Shown: positions 6,827 through 15,469, counted from the stretch's first letter. The stretch is DNA of 34,793 nt from Opitutaceae bacterium (GCA_028281165.1 JANQKI010000021.1:1-34793), one strand, 5' to 3'. Made by a program: numbers and translations. Notes: generated by a model from the letters alone, not told the origin.

Positions 6827-7866
6827 ACCAGTTCTCAGGCATTTTTTTTCAGGCCAACTCATCTCAAAGCTATGATGCCATTTGTGTTTGGGAAGCTGGA
6901 GGCTGGTTGCGCGTGCGTTTAGCCCAAGAGGATAAGTCGTATTCGACAGATCAGTACGATATCGAGCCTAAGCTCGGCAAGACTGATCGAATTCTTCGAT
7001 TCAATGATGGAGCTCGATTTGAAACAAACGATCACGAAGCCTTCTCCCAATTCGAGGCTATGCTAGGTAAACGACCACTTCTCGATTTGGTTCACTGGAT
7101 GGAATCTCGTTGGCGCTATGCTCTTATAAGTATTATGGGCATCGTTCTTTTCTGCCTCGCATTTCTTGAGTACGGAGTTCCAGCTGTCGCCAAAGGCGTT
7201 GCTTACCAAATCCCTCAGAGCGTTAGGAGGTCGATATCCGACGAAAGTCTGCAATGGATGGAGCAATCCGGATTCTTGGACGATGGACGCGTTCGCCGCT
7301 TGAAAGTCGAAACGGCTCGATCGGCTTTCCGTCAATCCATGGAGCTTTTAGGCGATCAGATAAACCCAATTTTCGAATACAAGCTTCACGTGTACAAAGG
7401 AGAACAGATCGGAGCGAATGCTTTTGCCCTTCCTTCAGGAGATATTATCGCCACTGAGGGTTTTATTGACCTTTGCGAGAACGAGAATCAGATCATCGCG
7501 GTGTTCCTGCATGAAATCGCTCACGTTGAGCTTCAGCATGGAATGCGATCGGTAATCCAAGATGCCGGAGTTGTAGCCCTTGCTTCAATCGTGTTGGGCG
7601 ACGTCTCGTCTATCGCCGGGCTGGCCGGATCTTTGCCGACGATAGCCTTGGAGTCCCGCTATTCTCAGAAGTTCGAGTTGGAGGCGGATGCCTTTTCAGC
7701 TAGAATTTTGGAAGATAGAGGCATTGGAGCCGAATCCCTCGAATCTATTCTCATTCGTTTGCATAAAGACACTCCTGATTTGGATATTGCTCAGATTCTT
7801 TCTACCCATCCTACCTTGAAAAAACGTATTGATAAATTGAGGACAATCAGGAGCGCTAACGATTAA
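6820..7866 (+). CDS. M48 family membrane metalloprotease
   Basis: A 348-aa zinc peptidase of the M48 family. An N-terminal soluble beta-rich domain of about 95 residues (as seen in DUF898-linked M48 proteins) is followed by a single membrane segment (residues about 100-118), then the catalytic domain: ANAFALPSGDIIATEGFI, HEIAH at 231-235 with two zinc-ligand histidines and the catalytic Glu232, and FELEADAFS with the third ligand Glu288. STHPTLKKRI near the C-terminus is the usual closing motif. The active site probably faces the periplasm. It may work in envelope quality control together with the overlapping DUF898 protein; the partner role is inferred from coupling only. Confidence 0.9.
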   Translation: MVNQFSGIFFQANSSQSYDAICVWEAGGWLRVRLAQEDKSYSTDQYDIEPKLGKTDRILRFNDGARFETNDHEAFSQFEAMLGKRPLLDLVHWMESRWRYALISIMGIVLFCLAFLEYGVPAVAKGVAYQIPQSVRRSISDESLQWMEQSGFLDDGRVRRLKVETARSAFRQSMELLGDQINPIFEYKLHVYKGEQIGANAFALPSGDIIATEGFIDLCENENQIIAVFLHEIAHVELQHGMRSVIQDAGVVALASIVLGDVSSIAGLAGSLPTIALESRYSQKFELEADAFSARILEDRGIGAESLESILIRLHKDTPDLDIAQILSTHPTLKKRIDKLRTIRSAND

Positions 7867-7960
7867 GTGACATGCAATCCCTTGGAGCGTCACCTAAACG
7901 ATACAATTCGCAAGCGTAGTAGGCTTGCCATGGAAGACCGTAAGAATTATCGCACTATCC

Positions 7961-8713
7961 ATGAAAACAAGGCTATGGAAATGGGGAGTTTTTCTCCTAA
8001 TTCCTGTACTTGCGATCTCCAAGCCTGTTGAGCAAACGACCGTTACATTCTCCAGTCAGAGGATCGACGCCTCTGCTACTACTGATGCTGAGGTCGAAGC
8101 CATGCTTTCGCCATACCGCATTAGAGTGCAAGAGTATGGGGCTGAGGTGATTGGACATGCTGCAGAACCTCTCTTCTCAAAACAAAAACCTGAAAACGGC
8201 TTGGCCAACGCGATTGCCGACGGCATGAAACTGATCGGCGAAAAGGAGTTCGGGGTAGAGGCCGATCTGGCCATAACGAATTTCGGTGGCCTGCGTAGGG
8301 ATTTGGAAGAAGGCCCCATCACCGTTGGCCTGGTTACTGAACTTTCGCCCTTCGAAAATTTCCTCGTGCTGCTCGAGGTTAGGGGAGACACGGTTCAACA
8401 CATCGCCGAGTCGGTTGCTAAGAATGAGGGTCGACCAATTTCGGGGATGAAGGTAGGCTTTAACGAGTCTGGCGGGCTCGCTGAAGCTGAAGTTGGAGGC
8501 CAGCCGATCGATCCAAGTCGTACTTACAGGATCATTACGATCGATTATCTAGTAGCAACTTCGAGTCTTTTCAAGGATCGAGAAATTTTGAATCAAACGA
8601 CTGCCGGGAAGCGGCAGAGAGATGCGATTATCGAATACTTCCGAATACTCAACTCTAGGGGAATTGAAGTCGCTAACACAGGAGACGGTCGCGTATACAC
8701 GGTTTCAAACTAA
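7961..8713 (+). CDS. 5'-nucleotidase C-terminal (substrate-binding) domain protein
   Basis: A 250-aa exported protein corresponding to the 5'-nucleotidase C-terminal domain only. Seen: GLANAIADGM, DLAITNFGGLRRDLEEGPIT, VTELSPFENFLVLLEVRGD, and SRTYRIITIDYLV, the standard order of conserved blocks in UshA-type C-terminal domains. There is no metallophosphoesterase part. A signal peptide (WGVFLLIPVLAIS) argues for the start at 7961; an alternative ATG at 7925 would add 12 residues. The missing catalytic domain is encoded by the next gene, 24 bp downstream, so the two halves of a normally single enzyme appear as separate proteins in reversed order, presumably assembling in the periplasm. Confidence 0.87.
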   Translation: MKTRLWKWGVFLLIPVLAISKPVEQTTVTFSSQRIDASATTDAEVEAMLSPYRIRVQEYGAEVIGHAAEPLFSKQKPENGLANAIADGMKLIGEKEFGVEADLAITNFGGLRRDLEEGPITVGLVTELSPFENFLVLLEVRGDTVQHIAESVAKNEGRPISGMKVGFNESGGLAEAEVGGQPIDPSRTYRIITIDYLVATSSLFKDREILNQTTAGKRQRDAIIEYFRILNSRGIEVANTGDGRVYTVSN

Positions 8714-8737
8714 AAAATTAAGAATCATTTTGTATCC

Positions 8738-9652
8738 ATGAATCGGAGATCATTTATTGCTAAATCCACTTTGGGCCTGACTGTTCTGTCCAACGCTCTT
8801 GGCCGTTCCGGTAACCAGGAATCTCGATTGACGATTCTGCATACAAACGACACCCACTCGCGTTTGGATCCTTTCCCAATGGATGGGGGCAGGCTCCAGG
8901 GGCTTGGAGGCGTGGCTCGACGTAAGGTATTGATTGATCGAATACGAAGCGAAGAGCAAAATGTTTTAGTCTTGGACAGTGGCGATATCTTTCAAGGCAC
9001 GCCTTACTATAATCTCTTCGGTGGCGAGCCAGAGCTTAAAGCCATGAACCTTGTGGGCTATGACGTGGCGACGATTGGCAATCACGAGTTTGACAATGGT
9101 ATCGAGGCTCTGGCGAAAGTCATGCCCATTGCTAATTTCGACTGGGTTTCTACCAATCTTGATTTCTCCAAGTCGCCAGCGTCAAAGATGGTGAAGCCAT
9201 GGATCGTAAAGAGCGTTGGAGACTTTAGGGTGGGCATCTTTGGACTGCTCTGCGAACTGGATGGCATGGTTGCTCCCAGTAGTTCGAAAGGCGTTACACA
9301 AACGAATCCTATTGGTGCCTCGAGGCAGGCCGTTGCAGCTTTAAGAGCTGAAGGCTGCAATTTAATCGTTTGTCTTTCTCATCTGGGATACAATACGAGG
9401 CGAGAGGGAGATGAGATTCGTGACGATGCATTATCGACTCAGGTCGAGGGGATCGATCTGATTTTAGGTGGGCACTCCCATACTTTTATAGATGAGCTGG
9501 ATGTTCGCCTTCACAAAAGCGGTGCGGTAACACGGATCACTCAACAGGGCTGGGCAGGCGTCAGGCTAGGGCGCGTCGACGTTTCTCTCGGGGCTCGAGG
9601 TCTGGCTATGCGTCAGACTTGCCTCCCCATTGCTCGAGGGAATTTGTCCTGA
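8738..9652 (+). CDS. 5'-nucleotidase catalytic domain protein (metallophosphoesterase), exported
   Basis: A 304-aa calcineurin-like phosphoesterase matching the N-terminal half of UshA-type 5'-nucleotidases. Metal-site motifs are visible: LHTNDTH (34-40), DSGDIFQG (80-87), GNHEFD (114-119), CLSHLGYN and GGHSHTF. The N-terminus MNRRSFIAKSTLGLTVLSNA has a twin-arginine followed by a hydrophobic stretch, suggesting Tat export. It stops where the C-terminal domain would begin; that domain is encoded by the preceding gene. No good Shine-Dalgarno is seen, so coupling to the upstream gene is likely. Its last 87 bp overlap, on the opposite strand, the 3' end of a small lipoprotein gene. Confidence 0.9.
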   Translation: MNRRSFIAKSTLGLTVLSNALGRSGNQESRLTILHTNDTHSRLDPFPMDGGRLQGLGGVARRKVLIDRIRSEEQNVLVLDSGDIFQGTPYYNLFGGEPELKAMNLVGYDVATIGNHEFDNGIEALAKVMPIANFDWVSTNLDFSKSPASKMVKPWIVKSVGDFRVGIFGLLCELDGMVAPSSSKGVTQTNPIGASRQAVAALRAEGCNLIVCLSHLGYNTRREGDEIRDDALSTQVEGIDLILGGHSHTFIDELDVRLHKSGAVTRITQQGWAGVRLGRVDVSLGARGLAMRQTCLPIARGNLS

Positions 9653-9808
9653 ATTCGATTGATAGGGCAGAATCAGACCCGCCGCTCCCTTCGTGGCCTT
9701 AACCGGTACTTTTGCGGCCTTTTTGACGACGCATCCGGAAGTTAAAAGCAATGATACAACGACGGCGAAGAGCGCAACACGGCGCTTAAAACCTAGTTTC
9801 TTTTGCAT
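9566..9808 (-). CDS. Small lipoprotein (NF038104-like)
   Basis: An 80-aa protein with a basic N-terminus (MQKKLGFKRR), a hydrophobic core and a lipobox LLTSGC, so Cys26 should be lipidated. After it comes VVKKAAKVPVKATKGAAG, a short Lys/Ala-rich pattern I associate with a family of tiny lipoproteins in Gram-negative bacteria. The rest is polar and of low complexity. Function is unknown. The 3' 87 bp overlap the convergent nucleotidase gene, so the C-terminal tail may be less constrained. A TATAAT lies 12 bp upstream of the ATG on this strand, which would leave a very short or absent 5' untranslated region. Confidence 0.65.
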   Translation of the reverse strand: MQKKLGFKRRVALFAVVVSLLLTSGCVVKKAAKVPVKATKGAAGLILPYQSNSGQIPSSNGEASLTHSQTSSPERNVDAP

Positions 9809-9819
9809 GCGAAAATGTC

Positions 9820-9841
9820 ATTATAGCGAAATTGGTATAAT
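9820..9841. promoter_or_regulatory. Two opposed consensus -10 boxes
   Basis: A perfect TATAAT is present on the minus strand (9820-9825), reading toward the small lipoprotein gene, and another on the plus strand (9836-9841), reading toward the phosphofructokinase gene. Neither has a convincing -35 at 16-18 bp. They are plausible divergent promoters with overlapping footprints. Confidence 0.4.
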
Positions 9842-9915
9842 TAAACCAGACCCTACTTGTATTTCGTGGCGATTTGCTCTAGCGCTTCGCTTCTCAATTT
9901 CATCCAAACAAAAAC

Positions 9916-11139
9916 ATGAGTGTTAAGAAAGTAGGCATTCTCACAGCGGGCGGTTTAGCTCCCTGTCTTTCCTCAGCAATAGGTGGACTCATTCGTCGCT
10001 ACACAGAGATCGCTCCCGATGTGGAAATCATCTGCTATCGCAATGGTTACTGGGGCTTGCTCAAAGGGCAGAGCATCTCAGTCACTGAGCATATTCGCAA
10101 ATATGCCGACTTGCTCCATCAGTATGGTGGCAGCCCAATCGGAAATTCCCGCGTAAAGCTTACAAACGTTGAAGACTGCGTTAAGCGCGGTTTGGTCAAG
10201 GAAGGAGAAGATCCCCAGAAAGTGGCGGCGGATCAGCTTGTTAAGGATGGGGTTGATGTACTGCACACGATTGGAGGCGATGATACAAACACAGCAGCCG
10301 CAGATTTGGCTAAGTATTTGGAGAGCAACGATTATGAGCTTCGTGTGATAGGCTTGCCTAAGACGATTGATAACGACGTCTATCCGATTAGCCAAACTCT
10401 CGGAGCGTTTACGGCGGCCGAGCATGCGGCAGATCATTTCACCAATGTCGTGGCTGAACATAATTCGAGCCCCCGCATGCTGATTATCCACGAGGTGATG
10501 GGTCGGCATTGCGGTTGGCTAGCCGCTGCTGCCGCTAAAGAGTATCATGATCGTTTGAAGAAAAAAGACTGGCTTCCAGAAATCGGACTCATCAGGGAGT
10601 GCCACGATGTTCATGGCGTTTACATACCGGAGATGGAGATTGATTTAGACGCTGAAGCCGAGCGGCTCATCCAAACCATGGATAAGTGGGACAACGTTAA
10701 TATTTTCCTAAGCGAGGGAGCCGGCGTCGATGCGATTGTTGCTGCAAAAGAAGCCGCGGGCGAGGAGGTCATTCGCGATGCGTTTGGTCACGTGCAGTTG
10801 GATTTCATCAACCCGGGACAGTATTTTGCCAAGCAGTTTGCTAGTAAGATAAAAGCCGACAAAGTGCTTGTTCAGAAGAGCGGTTACTACTCTAGAGCCG
10901 CTGCCGCAAACCCTCGCGATCTAATGCTCATTAAAAGCTGTGTAGATAAAGCAGTAGAGGCAGCATTTGACGGAGAAAGCGGAGTGATTGGCCATGACCA
11001 AGATAATAATAGCATCCTGCGAGCCATCGAATTCGAACGCATCAAAGGCGGTAAGCCGTTCAACCCGAATCACGAATGGTTTCGCACGCTGCTCGATGAG
11101 CTAGGCCAGAAGCCAGGCGCGGTCATCGCGGCTTATTAG
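9916..11139 (+). CDS. pfp: Pyrophosphate-dependent 6-phosphofructokinase
   Basis: A 407-aa cytosolic glycolytic enzyme phosphorylating fructose 6-phosphate. Motifs: TAGGLAPC near the N-terminus, GGDDTNT at 120-126, PKTIDND at 148-154 with catalytic Asp152, MGRHCGW at 195-201, and LSEGAG. The Asp in GGDD and the Lys in PKT replace the Gly residues that mark ATP-dependent PfkA, which by established rules indicates use of PPi, allowing reversible glycolysis. Length matches the longer PPi-PFK clade. There is no Shine-Dalgarno before the ATG; a TATAAT at 9836 may serve as its promoter. Only 11 bp separate its stop from that of the convergent PilB-like gene. Confidence 0.92.
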   Translation: MSVKKVGILTAGGLAPCLSSAIGGLIRRYTEIAPDVEIICYRNGYWGLLKGQSISVTEHIRKYADLLHQYGGSPIGNSRVKLTNVEDCVKRGLVKEGEDPQKVAADQLVKDGVDVLHTIGGDDTNTAAADLAKYLESNDYELRVIGLPKTIDNDVYPISQTLGAFTAAEHAADHFTNVVAEHNSSPRMLIIHEVMGRHCGWLAAAAAKEYHDRLKKKDWLPEIGLIRECHDVHGVYIPEMEIDLDAEAERLIQTMDKWDNVNIFLSEGAGVDAIVAAKEAAGEEVIRDAFGHVQLDFINPGQYFAKQFASKIKADKVLVQKSGYYSRAAAANPRDLMLIKSCVDKAVEAAFDGESGVIGHDQDNNSILRAIEFERIKGGKPFNPNHEWFRTLLDELGQKPGAVIAAY

Positions 11140-11150
11140 GCTTCCTGTAG

Positions 11151-12860
11151 TTAGTTTTTGAATTCGGCAACGGTTACTCTTTCGACTTCGTCGAGAGTAG
11201 TGAGGCCCAGCAGCGCTTTCTTTAAACCGTCTTCGCGTAGTGACATGTATCCTACGCGTTTCGCTGCGCTGTGGATTTCATGCAGCGCGCTATTGCGGCT
11301 GATCAATTCACGCATCTCTTCGGAAATTTCGACTACCTCGTGGCAGGCTACGCGACCTTTGAATCCGGTGTTATGACATGTGTCGCATCCAGCTCCTCGA
11401 TACAGAACCACATCCTGGATGGTGTCTTCGCGGAAGTAACGCTGTAGAATTTCGCGATTTGGCGTGTAGGATTCTTTGCAGCGGTCGCAGATTTTTCCTA
11501 GCAGACGCTGTGACATCACTCCGTTCAGTGATGGAGCGACCATGAAGGGATCCACGCCAATCTCGATAAGGCGCGTGACGGCTTGAATTGCGTTATTAGT
11601 ATGCAGGGTGGTTAAAACCAAGTGACCCGTAAGGGCGGCTTCGGTAGCGATCTTAGCTGTTTCCGCATCACGGATTTCACCGACTAGGATAACGTCGGGG
11701 TCTTGTCTTAAAGCTGCTCTTAGAATACGCTTAAAATCTAGACCTATCTTATGTTTTACTTCGAAGTGATTGATCCCTGGAAGCTGATATTCGACGGGGT
11801 CTTCGATGGTCATTATGTTGCGTTCCTTGTCGTTTAAGTAATCGAGTGCCGAATACAACGTAGTCGTCTTGCCTGAACCAGTTGGTCCCGTAACGACAAA
11901 AACTCCATTTGGTTTGGAAACGGCATTGCGAAAACGTCTCAGATTGCTCTGAGCAAACAGCATTTCATCCATGTTTGGAACGCCTTTCTGCCCGGCTTGG
12001 CCTAAAAGGCGAATAACACATTTCTCTCCGTGAAGTCCTGGGCATGTGGATACGCGAAAGTTCTGCTCGAATGAACCAATGGTCATCGTGAACCGCCCAT
12101 CTTGTGGCAGACGCGTATCCGAAATATCCATATCGCACATGAACTTGATGCGAACCATGAGAGCCTGCTGAATCTTGTTGGGCAGTTTGACGAGATCTCT
12201 AAGATGCCCATCCACGCGAAAGCGAACAAGTCCCTCCTCCTTGTGGGATTCGATATGAATGTCGCTCGCCCTTTGCTTGAACGCTGCGTAAAAGACCTGA
12301 TTCGTCATATCGACGAGGGCGTTGGATTCGATCAGGTTAACGAGAACATCGCCATCCGTTAGGGCAATATTGTCGCCTTCTTTGAAATTCTCGAGTTCCT
12401 TGAGGGCGTCGTCGAAAGAAAGGTCCGCTTGATAGTGGATGTTTATCGCTCCCGTTATGTCGTCCGGCAGAGCGAATACAGGGCTTACGCGAGTTTGCAG
12501 ATAGCGCTCCAAAGAATCGACAAGCTGAAGATTCTTCGGATCCTCCATGGCCATGGTGATGTACCCATCGAATTCATACAAGCCCACAGCTTTGATGCGC
12601 TTCGCCATTTCCAATGGAATGCGCGTTTCGTCGGGAACGGTGATATTGATTGAAAGTGGATCGACGTAAGTTGAATCGATGGCTTTTGCCCAAAGCTCGC
12701 CAGCTTGTTCTCGACGAACGTAACCTTTGTCAATGACTTCGAGAAGCATACCGGCATGGTTTTGCTTATACTTGCTGTTAAGCGCTACCATTGTTTTTGA
12801 ATCCAGCTTGCCCGTCTCTTCAACAAGCTCGACAAATTTTTCGCACTTAATTTCGCGCAT
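11151..12860 (-). CDS. PilB/GspE-type secretion or pilus assembly ATPase
   Basis: A 569-aa hexameric ATPase of the GspE/PulE family. Residues about 1-145 form MshEN-like N-terminal domains (SINITVPDETRIPLEMAKR, then YITMAMEDPKN). The core follows: RASDIHIE, the Walker A GPTGSGKTT (325-333), the Asp box TIEDPVEYQLPGINH, DPDVILVGEIRD (Walker B) and LTTLHTN (His box). Two Cys pairs, ICDRC and CDTC (458/461 and 492/495), make the zinc module. It would power type IV pilus or type II secretion pseudopilus growth. No PilC, PilD or pilin gene lies nearby; instead it sits at the end of a signalling operon, 14 bp overlapping a small protein gene. GGGAG precedes the ATG at 12860. Confidence 0.93.
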   Translation of the reverse strand: MREIKCEKFVELVEETGKLDSKTMVALNSKYKQNHAGMLLEVIDKGYVRREQAGELWAKAIDSTYVDPLSINITVPDETRIPLEMAKRIKAVGLYEFDGYITMAMEDPKNLQLVDSLERYLQTRVSPVFALPDDITGAINIHYQADLSFDDALKELENFKEGDNIALTDGDVLVNLIESNALVDMTNQVFYAAFKQRASDIHIESHKEEGLVRFRVDGHLRDLVKLPNKIQQALMVRIKFMCDMDISDTRLPQDGRFTMTIGSFEQNFRVSTCPGLHGEKCVIRLLGQAGQKGVPNMDEMLFAQSNLRRFRNAVSKPNGVFVVTGPTGSGKTTTLYSALDYLNDKERNIMTIEDPVEYQLPGINHFEVKHKIGLDFKRILRAALRQDPDVILVGEIRDAETAKIATEAALTGHLVLTTLHTNNAIQAVTRLIEIGVDPFMVAPSLNGVMSQRLLGKICDRCKESYTPNREILQRYFREDTIQDVVLYRGAGCDTCHNTGFKGRVACHEVVEISEEMRELISRNSALHEIHSAAKRVGYMSLREDGLKKALLGLTTLDEVERVTVAEFKN

Positions 12861-13047
12861 TGTCGTCTCCCTTCAAGTTGAAGAACTTGCCTATTGATTC
12901 CTGGTCAATGAGGTCGCGCGAAGAAATGGCTGCATCAAATTCCTCCTGAGCCTCCGTCAGCATTCTGTTCATGTCATATTTGATGACCTGATCTTCGAGA
13001 CTCTTTTTGGTGGCGCTGATATCCGTTTGATTTGATGCGTTTTCCAT
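12847..13047 (-). CDS. Small acidic protein of the PilB/two-component operon
   Basis: A 66-aa hydrophilic protein without signal or membrane segment, rich in Asp/Glu and predicted to be largely helical (LEDQVIKYDMNRMLTEAQEE). I do not recognise a family. It is probably real: AGGAGA lies 8 nt before the ATG, and its end overlaps the PilB start by 14 bp in another frame, in an operon with tight spacing (23 bp to the receiver gene). Position between a receiver and PilB suggests an adaptor or regulator of the ATPase, which is inference only. Confidence 0.65.
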   Translation of the reverse strand: MENASNQTDISATKKSLEDQVIKYDMNRMLTEAQEEFDAAISSRDLIDQESIGKFFNLKGDDNARN

Positions 13048-13070
13048 CTTTGAAATTCTCCTAAGCGGCT

Positions 13071-13460
13071 CTAAGCTACGGCTGTAATGCTATCGATCAC
13101 TTGGCTAATGTGCTCTTTGATAACCTCAGGCTTCTGGGTCTTGAGAATGTAATAGATCGCGCCCTTTTTCTTGCATTCTTCCACAGAATCGCGAGTAGCC
13201 ACAGCAGTCATCATAACTACTGAGGCATTCGGGCTTATCTCCTTAATTTTGCCGAGCGCTTCAACGCCATTCATCTTGTTCATGTTGATGTCGAGAAGAA
13301 CAAGATTGGGTTTGTATTCATTAAACGCCTCTACTGCGTCCATACCGTTTTGCATAAGGTAGATCTTCTTGATGCCAAGATCCATCAGGATGAGTTTAAT
13401 GAAGGTGCGCATATGCGCTTCGTCATCGGCAATGAGAGCTGTGATGTCTTCGTTATTCAT
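13071..13460 (-). CDS. Single-domain response regulator (CheY-like)
   Basis: A 129-aa receiver domain without output domain: acidic ALIADDEAH, phospho-acceptor Asp57 in VLLDINMNKMNG, conserved Thr in VMMTA, and Lys in YYILKTQ. It would be phosphorylated by the kinase encoded just upstream and pass the signal by protein contact. A TTG at 13475 could extend it by five residues, but the ATG at 13460 overlaps the kinase stop as ATGAATAA, a classical coupling junction, and is preferred. It is followed by the small protein and the PilB ATPase, the likely targets. Confidence 0.9.
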   Translation of the reverse strand: MNNEDITALIADDEAHMRTFIKLILMDLGIKKIYLMQNGMDAVEAFNEYKPNLVLLDINMNKMNGVEALGKIKEISPNASVVMMTAVATRDSVEECKKKGAIYYILKTQKPEVIKEHISQVIDSITAVA

Positions 13461-14631
13461 TTTTCGCTCGCTCAAGTTTTACAGTGAATCGGGCTCCACC
13501 CTCAGGTCTGTTTTCCACCGTGATGTCGCCTCCATGTTCTTTGATAATTCGTTTGCTGATATATAGACCGATACCGCTAGACGATTCGCCGCCCGTTGGT
13601 TGATTAGAAGTGCGTCCGAACTCTTTGAAGAGCTTGTCGAATTCATCTTCTGGAATGCCAGGACCCTCATCTTCGATGGCTAGCCAGACTTCCTTCTCGT
13701 CGCTTGTTAAAATAAGCTGCACGCGTGTTTCGCCAGGGGAGAACTTTAGAGCGTTCGTCACTAGATTATCGATTACGCGAGAAATGAGTTTGCGGTCGAT
13801 ATTAACGAGAGAGTTATCCGTCTTGGAGACGAATCCTAGTTGTATTTGTTTTTTTGATGCACTCGCAGAATGTAGAGTAATGGCCATTTCGATGAGACCT
13901 TGTAGGCTCTCGATGCTTCGGGTCATTTTAATTTGCCCTGTTTCGAACATCGAAACGTCCAGAAGCTCTTCCACCATGGTCAGCATGAACTCCGAAGCTT
14001 GAGTGATAGTGCTGACTAGCTCTTTTTGGCTTTCGTTTAGCTCGCCAAATTGTTCCGATTGGAGGTATTGAGATATCCCCCTTATGGATACAAGCGGATT
14101 GCGCAAATCGTGAGAAGCGACGCCAAGGAATTTTGTTTTCGATTCGTTCTGCTTGTTCAGCGTCTGTATCCTCTTCTCGGATTCGCGCTTTCTTCGATAT
14201 TCGCTCAGATGATGTTTAATCCGGCTCAGGACCTCTACTTGCCGGAGCGGCTTGACGACATAGTCATTTCCTCCCGCGGAGTATGCTCTGCTAAGCGTAT
14301 CCATGTCGGAGAGCCCTGTAAGAAAGATGATAGGCAGATCGTTGAAACGATCATCGAATCGTATTTTCTCGCATAGCTCGATACCGTTGATATCCGGCAT
14401 CATGATGTCAGATAGGATTAGGTCTGGTTTTTGGTCCTCTAGGAAGTCGAGAGCTTCGTTTGCCGATTTGACCCCTGCGTAATCGAATTCCCCTCTGCTA
14501 AGTATCTTTTGTACAAGCTTATGCACAAGATCGTCGTCATCCACCACCAGAACGAGAGCGTTTTGGGTTTTGCGGATGTTTTCTTGAGGATGTAAAGTCG
14601 CGCTTTGTTCGTTTTCTGCCATGGCTAGCAT
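13453..14631 (-). CDS. Receiver-histidine kinase hybrid
   Basis: A 392-aa cytoplasmic protein. An N-terminal receiver (residues 25-145; DDDD pocket, Asp75 in LILSDIMMPD, Lys in YVVKPLR) is joined by a coiled helix (about 146-165) to a HisKA domain with phospho-acceptor His174 in VASHDLRNP. A HATPase_c domain follows: VIDNLVTNALKFSP (N box), AIEDEGPGIP, and SSGIGLYISKRIIKEHGG (G2 box). It has no sensor or membrane part, so it is controlled by phosphotransfer from another kinase to its receiver. The ATG at 14629-14631 has no clear ribosome site; Met4 is an alternative. It heads the operon with the single receiver, small protein and PilB ATPase. Confidence 0.92.
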   Translation of the reverse strand: MLAMAENEQSATLHPQENIRKTQNALVLVVDDDDLVHKLVQKILSRGEFDYAGVKSANEALDFLEDQKPDLILSDIMMPDINGIELCEKIRFDDRFNDLPIIFLTGLSDMDTLSRAYSAGGNDYVVKPLRQVEVLSRIKHHLSEYRRKRESEKRIQTLNKQNESKTKFLGVASHDLRNPLVSIRGISQYLQSEQFGELNESQKELVSTITQASEFMLTMVEELLDVSMFETGQIKMTRSIESLQGLIEMAITLHSASASKKQIQLGFVSKTDNSLVNIDRKLISRVIDNLVTNALKFSPGETRVQLILTSDEKEVWLAIEDEGPGIPEDEFDKLFKEFGRTSNQPTGGESSSGIGLYISKRIIKEHGGDITVENRPEGGARFTVKLERAKNE

Positions 14632-14767
14632 ACGCTAGGGTCGGTAATCGATTTACCTTGGTTGCTAATCGACAGGCAGAGGCTACAATTTAGCCGGAAC
14701 TAGGTACTTGGCGTAGAACTTTCTCTATAGACTGAGTATTTCCCTCGATTATCAATTGGTTGAGATT

Positions 14768-15469
14768 CTACCTCCGGCGGTTCCAGTCGTCAGAATCAAA
14801 CTGATCCACCATGGTTTTTTCTTCGCTACGGACCCAGTTTGGCCATTCCTCATAGGATAGCGAAGCATCTAAACGCTGACACAATTCGAAAAGGAAATCA
14901 TTGTAGAAACGATCCCAGTTCAGATTGCTGACGGTGGGTTTCCAGATTGACCCTTGAAACAGAAGGCCAGATTTTGTCCTTTTTTGAGCTGCTCCGGCAA
15001 CCTTGGTGGGAAGATTTTTAAGAAGGATATCGAATAGCTCGGGTTTGTTGAAACAGACGCTAGGAGACGAATTACTGGCCGCGTTTTCATTTAACACGAC
15101 GTCCGCTCCTTGCTGGGTGAGAGCAGCCAGGATCGTTTCATGAACCACTCGGTAGGATTCGTTTGGTTCTTCCTTGCTCATTGGATGGCTCGCTGGAATG
15201 ACCAATGAATAAGTCCAATCCTCGAGATGGCTCACAATGCCTCCACCTGTTGGGCGTCGGCATATGTCTATCGGAGAGTCGGTTATCTCGGAGGTGATAT
15301 AGGAGTATTCTTGGCTCATGCCAAAGGTGTAAGCGGGCCGAGCCCAAGAATAGTGACGCACGCGTAGCGCTTCTTCCGGTCGATATCTCTGTAATAACAG
15401 AAAGTCTGCTGCCATGTTCTCAGCCGCGGTTCCGGTGCGATCTGGAAAAACATGGAGCGGGTGAGACAT
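14768..15469 (-). CDS. Lipoate-protein ligase A family protein
   Basis: A 233-aa protein of the BPL/LplA/LipB fold, which transfers lipoate or octanoate to E2 or GcvH lysines. Seen: RRPTGGGIVSHLEDWTYSLV (71-90), the adenylate/acyl-binding loop, and KVAGAAQKRTKSGLLFQGSI around 156-175, with the invariant Lys156. It lacks the separate C-terminal LplA domain, like LipM/LipL or LplA-N-only proteins, so it could be a ligase or an octanoyltransferase/amidotransferase. It stands 124 bp downstream of the RmlD-like gene on the same strand. Confidence 0.85.
   Translation of the reverse strand: MSHPLHVFPDRTGTAAENMAADFLLLQRYRPEEALRVRHYSWARPAYTFGMSQEYSYITSEITDSPIDICRRPTGGGIVSHLEDWTYSLVIPASHPMSKEEPNESYRVVHETILAALTQQGADVVLNENAASNSSPSVCFNKPELFDILLKNLPTKVAGAAQKRTKSGLLFQGSIWKPTVSNLNWDRFYNDFLFELCQRLDASLSYEEWPNWVRSEEKTMVDQFDSDDWNRRR

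Noticed and set aside
10078..10509. 143-codon minus-strand frame inside the phosphofructokinase gene
   Set aside because: It is antisense to the catalytic GGDD and PKTIDND region; no supporting features.
13610..14002. 130-codon plus-strand frame opposite the histidine kinase gene
   Set aside because: It is antisense to the HATPase and HisKA domains and is compositionally biased (Ser/Arg), typical of a shadow frame.
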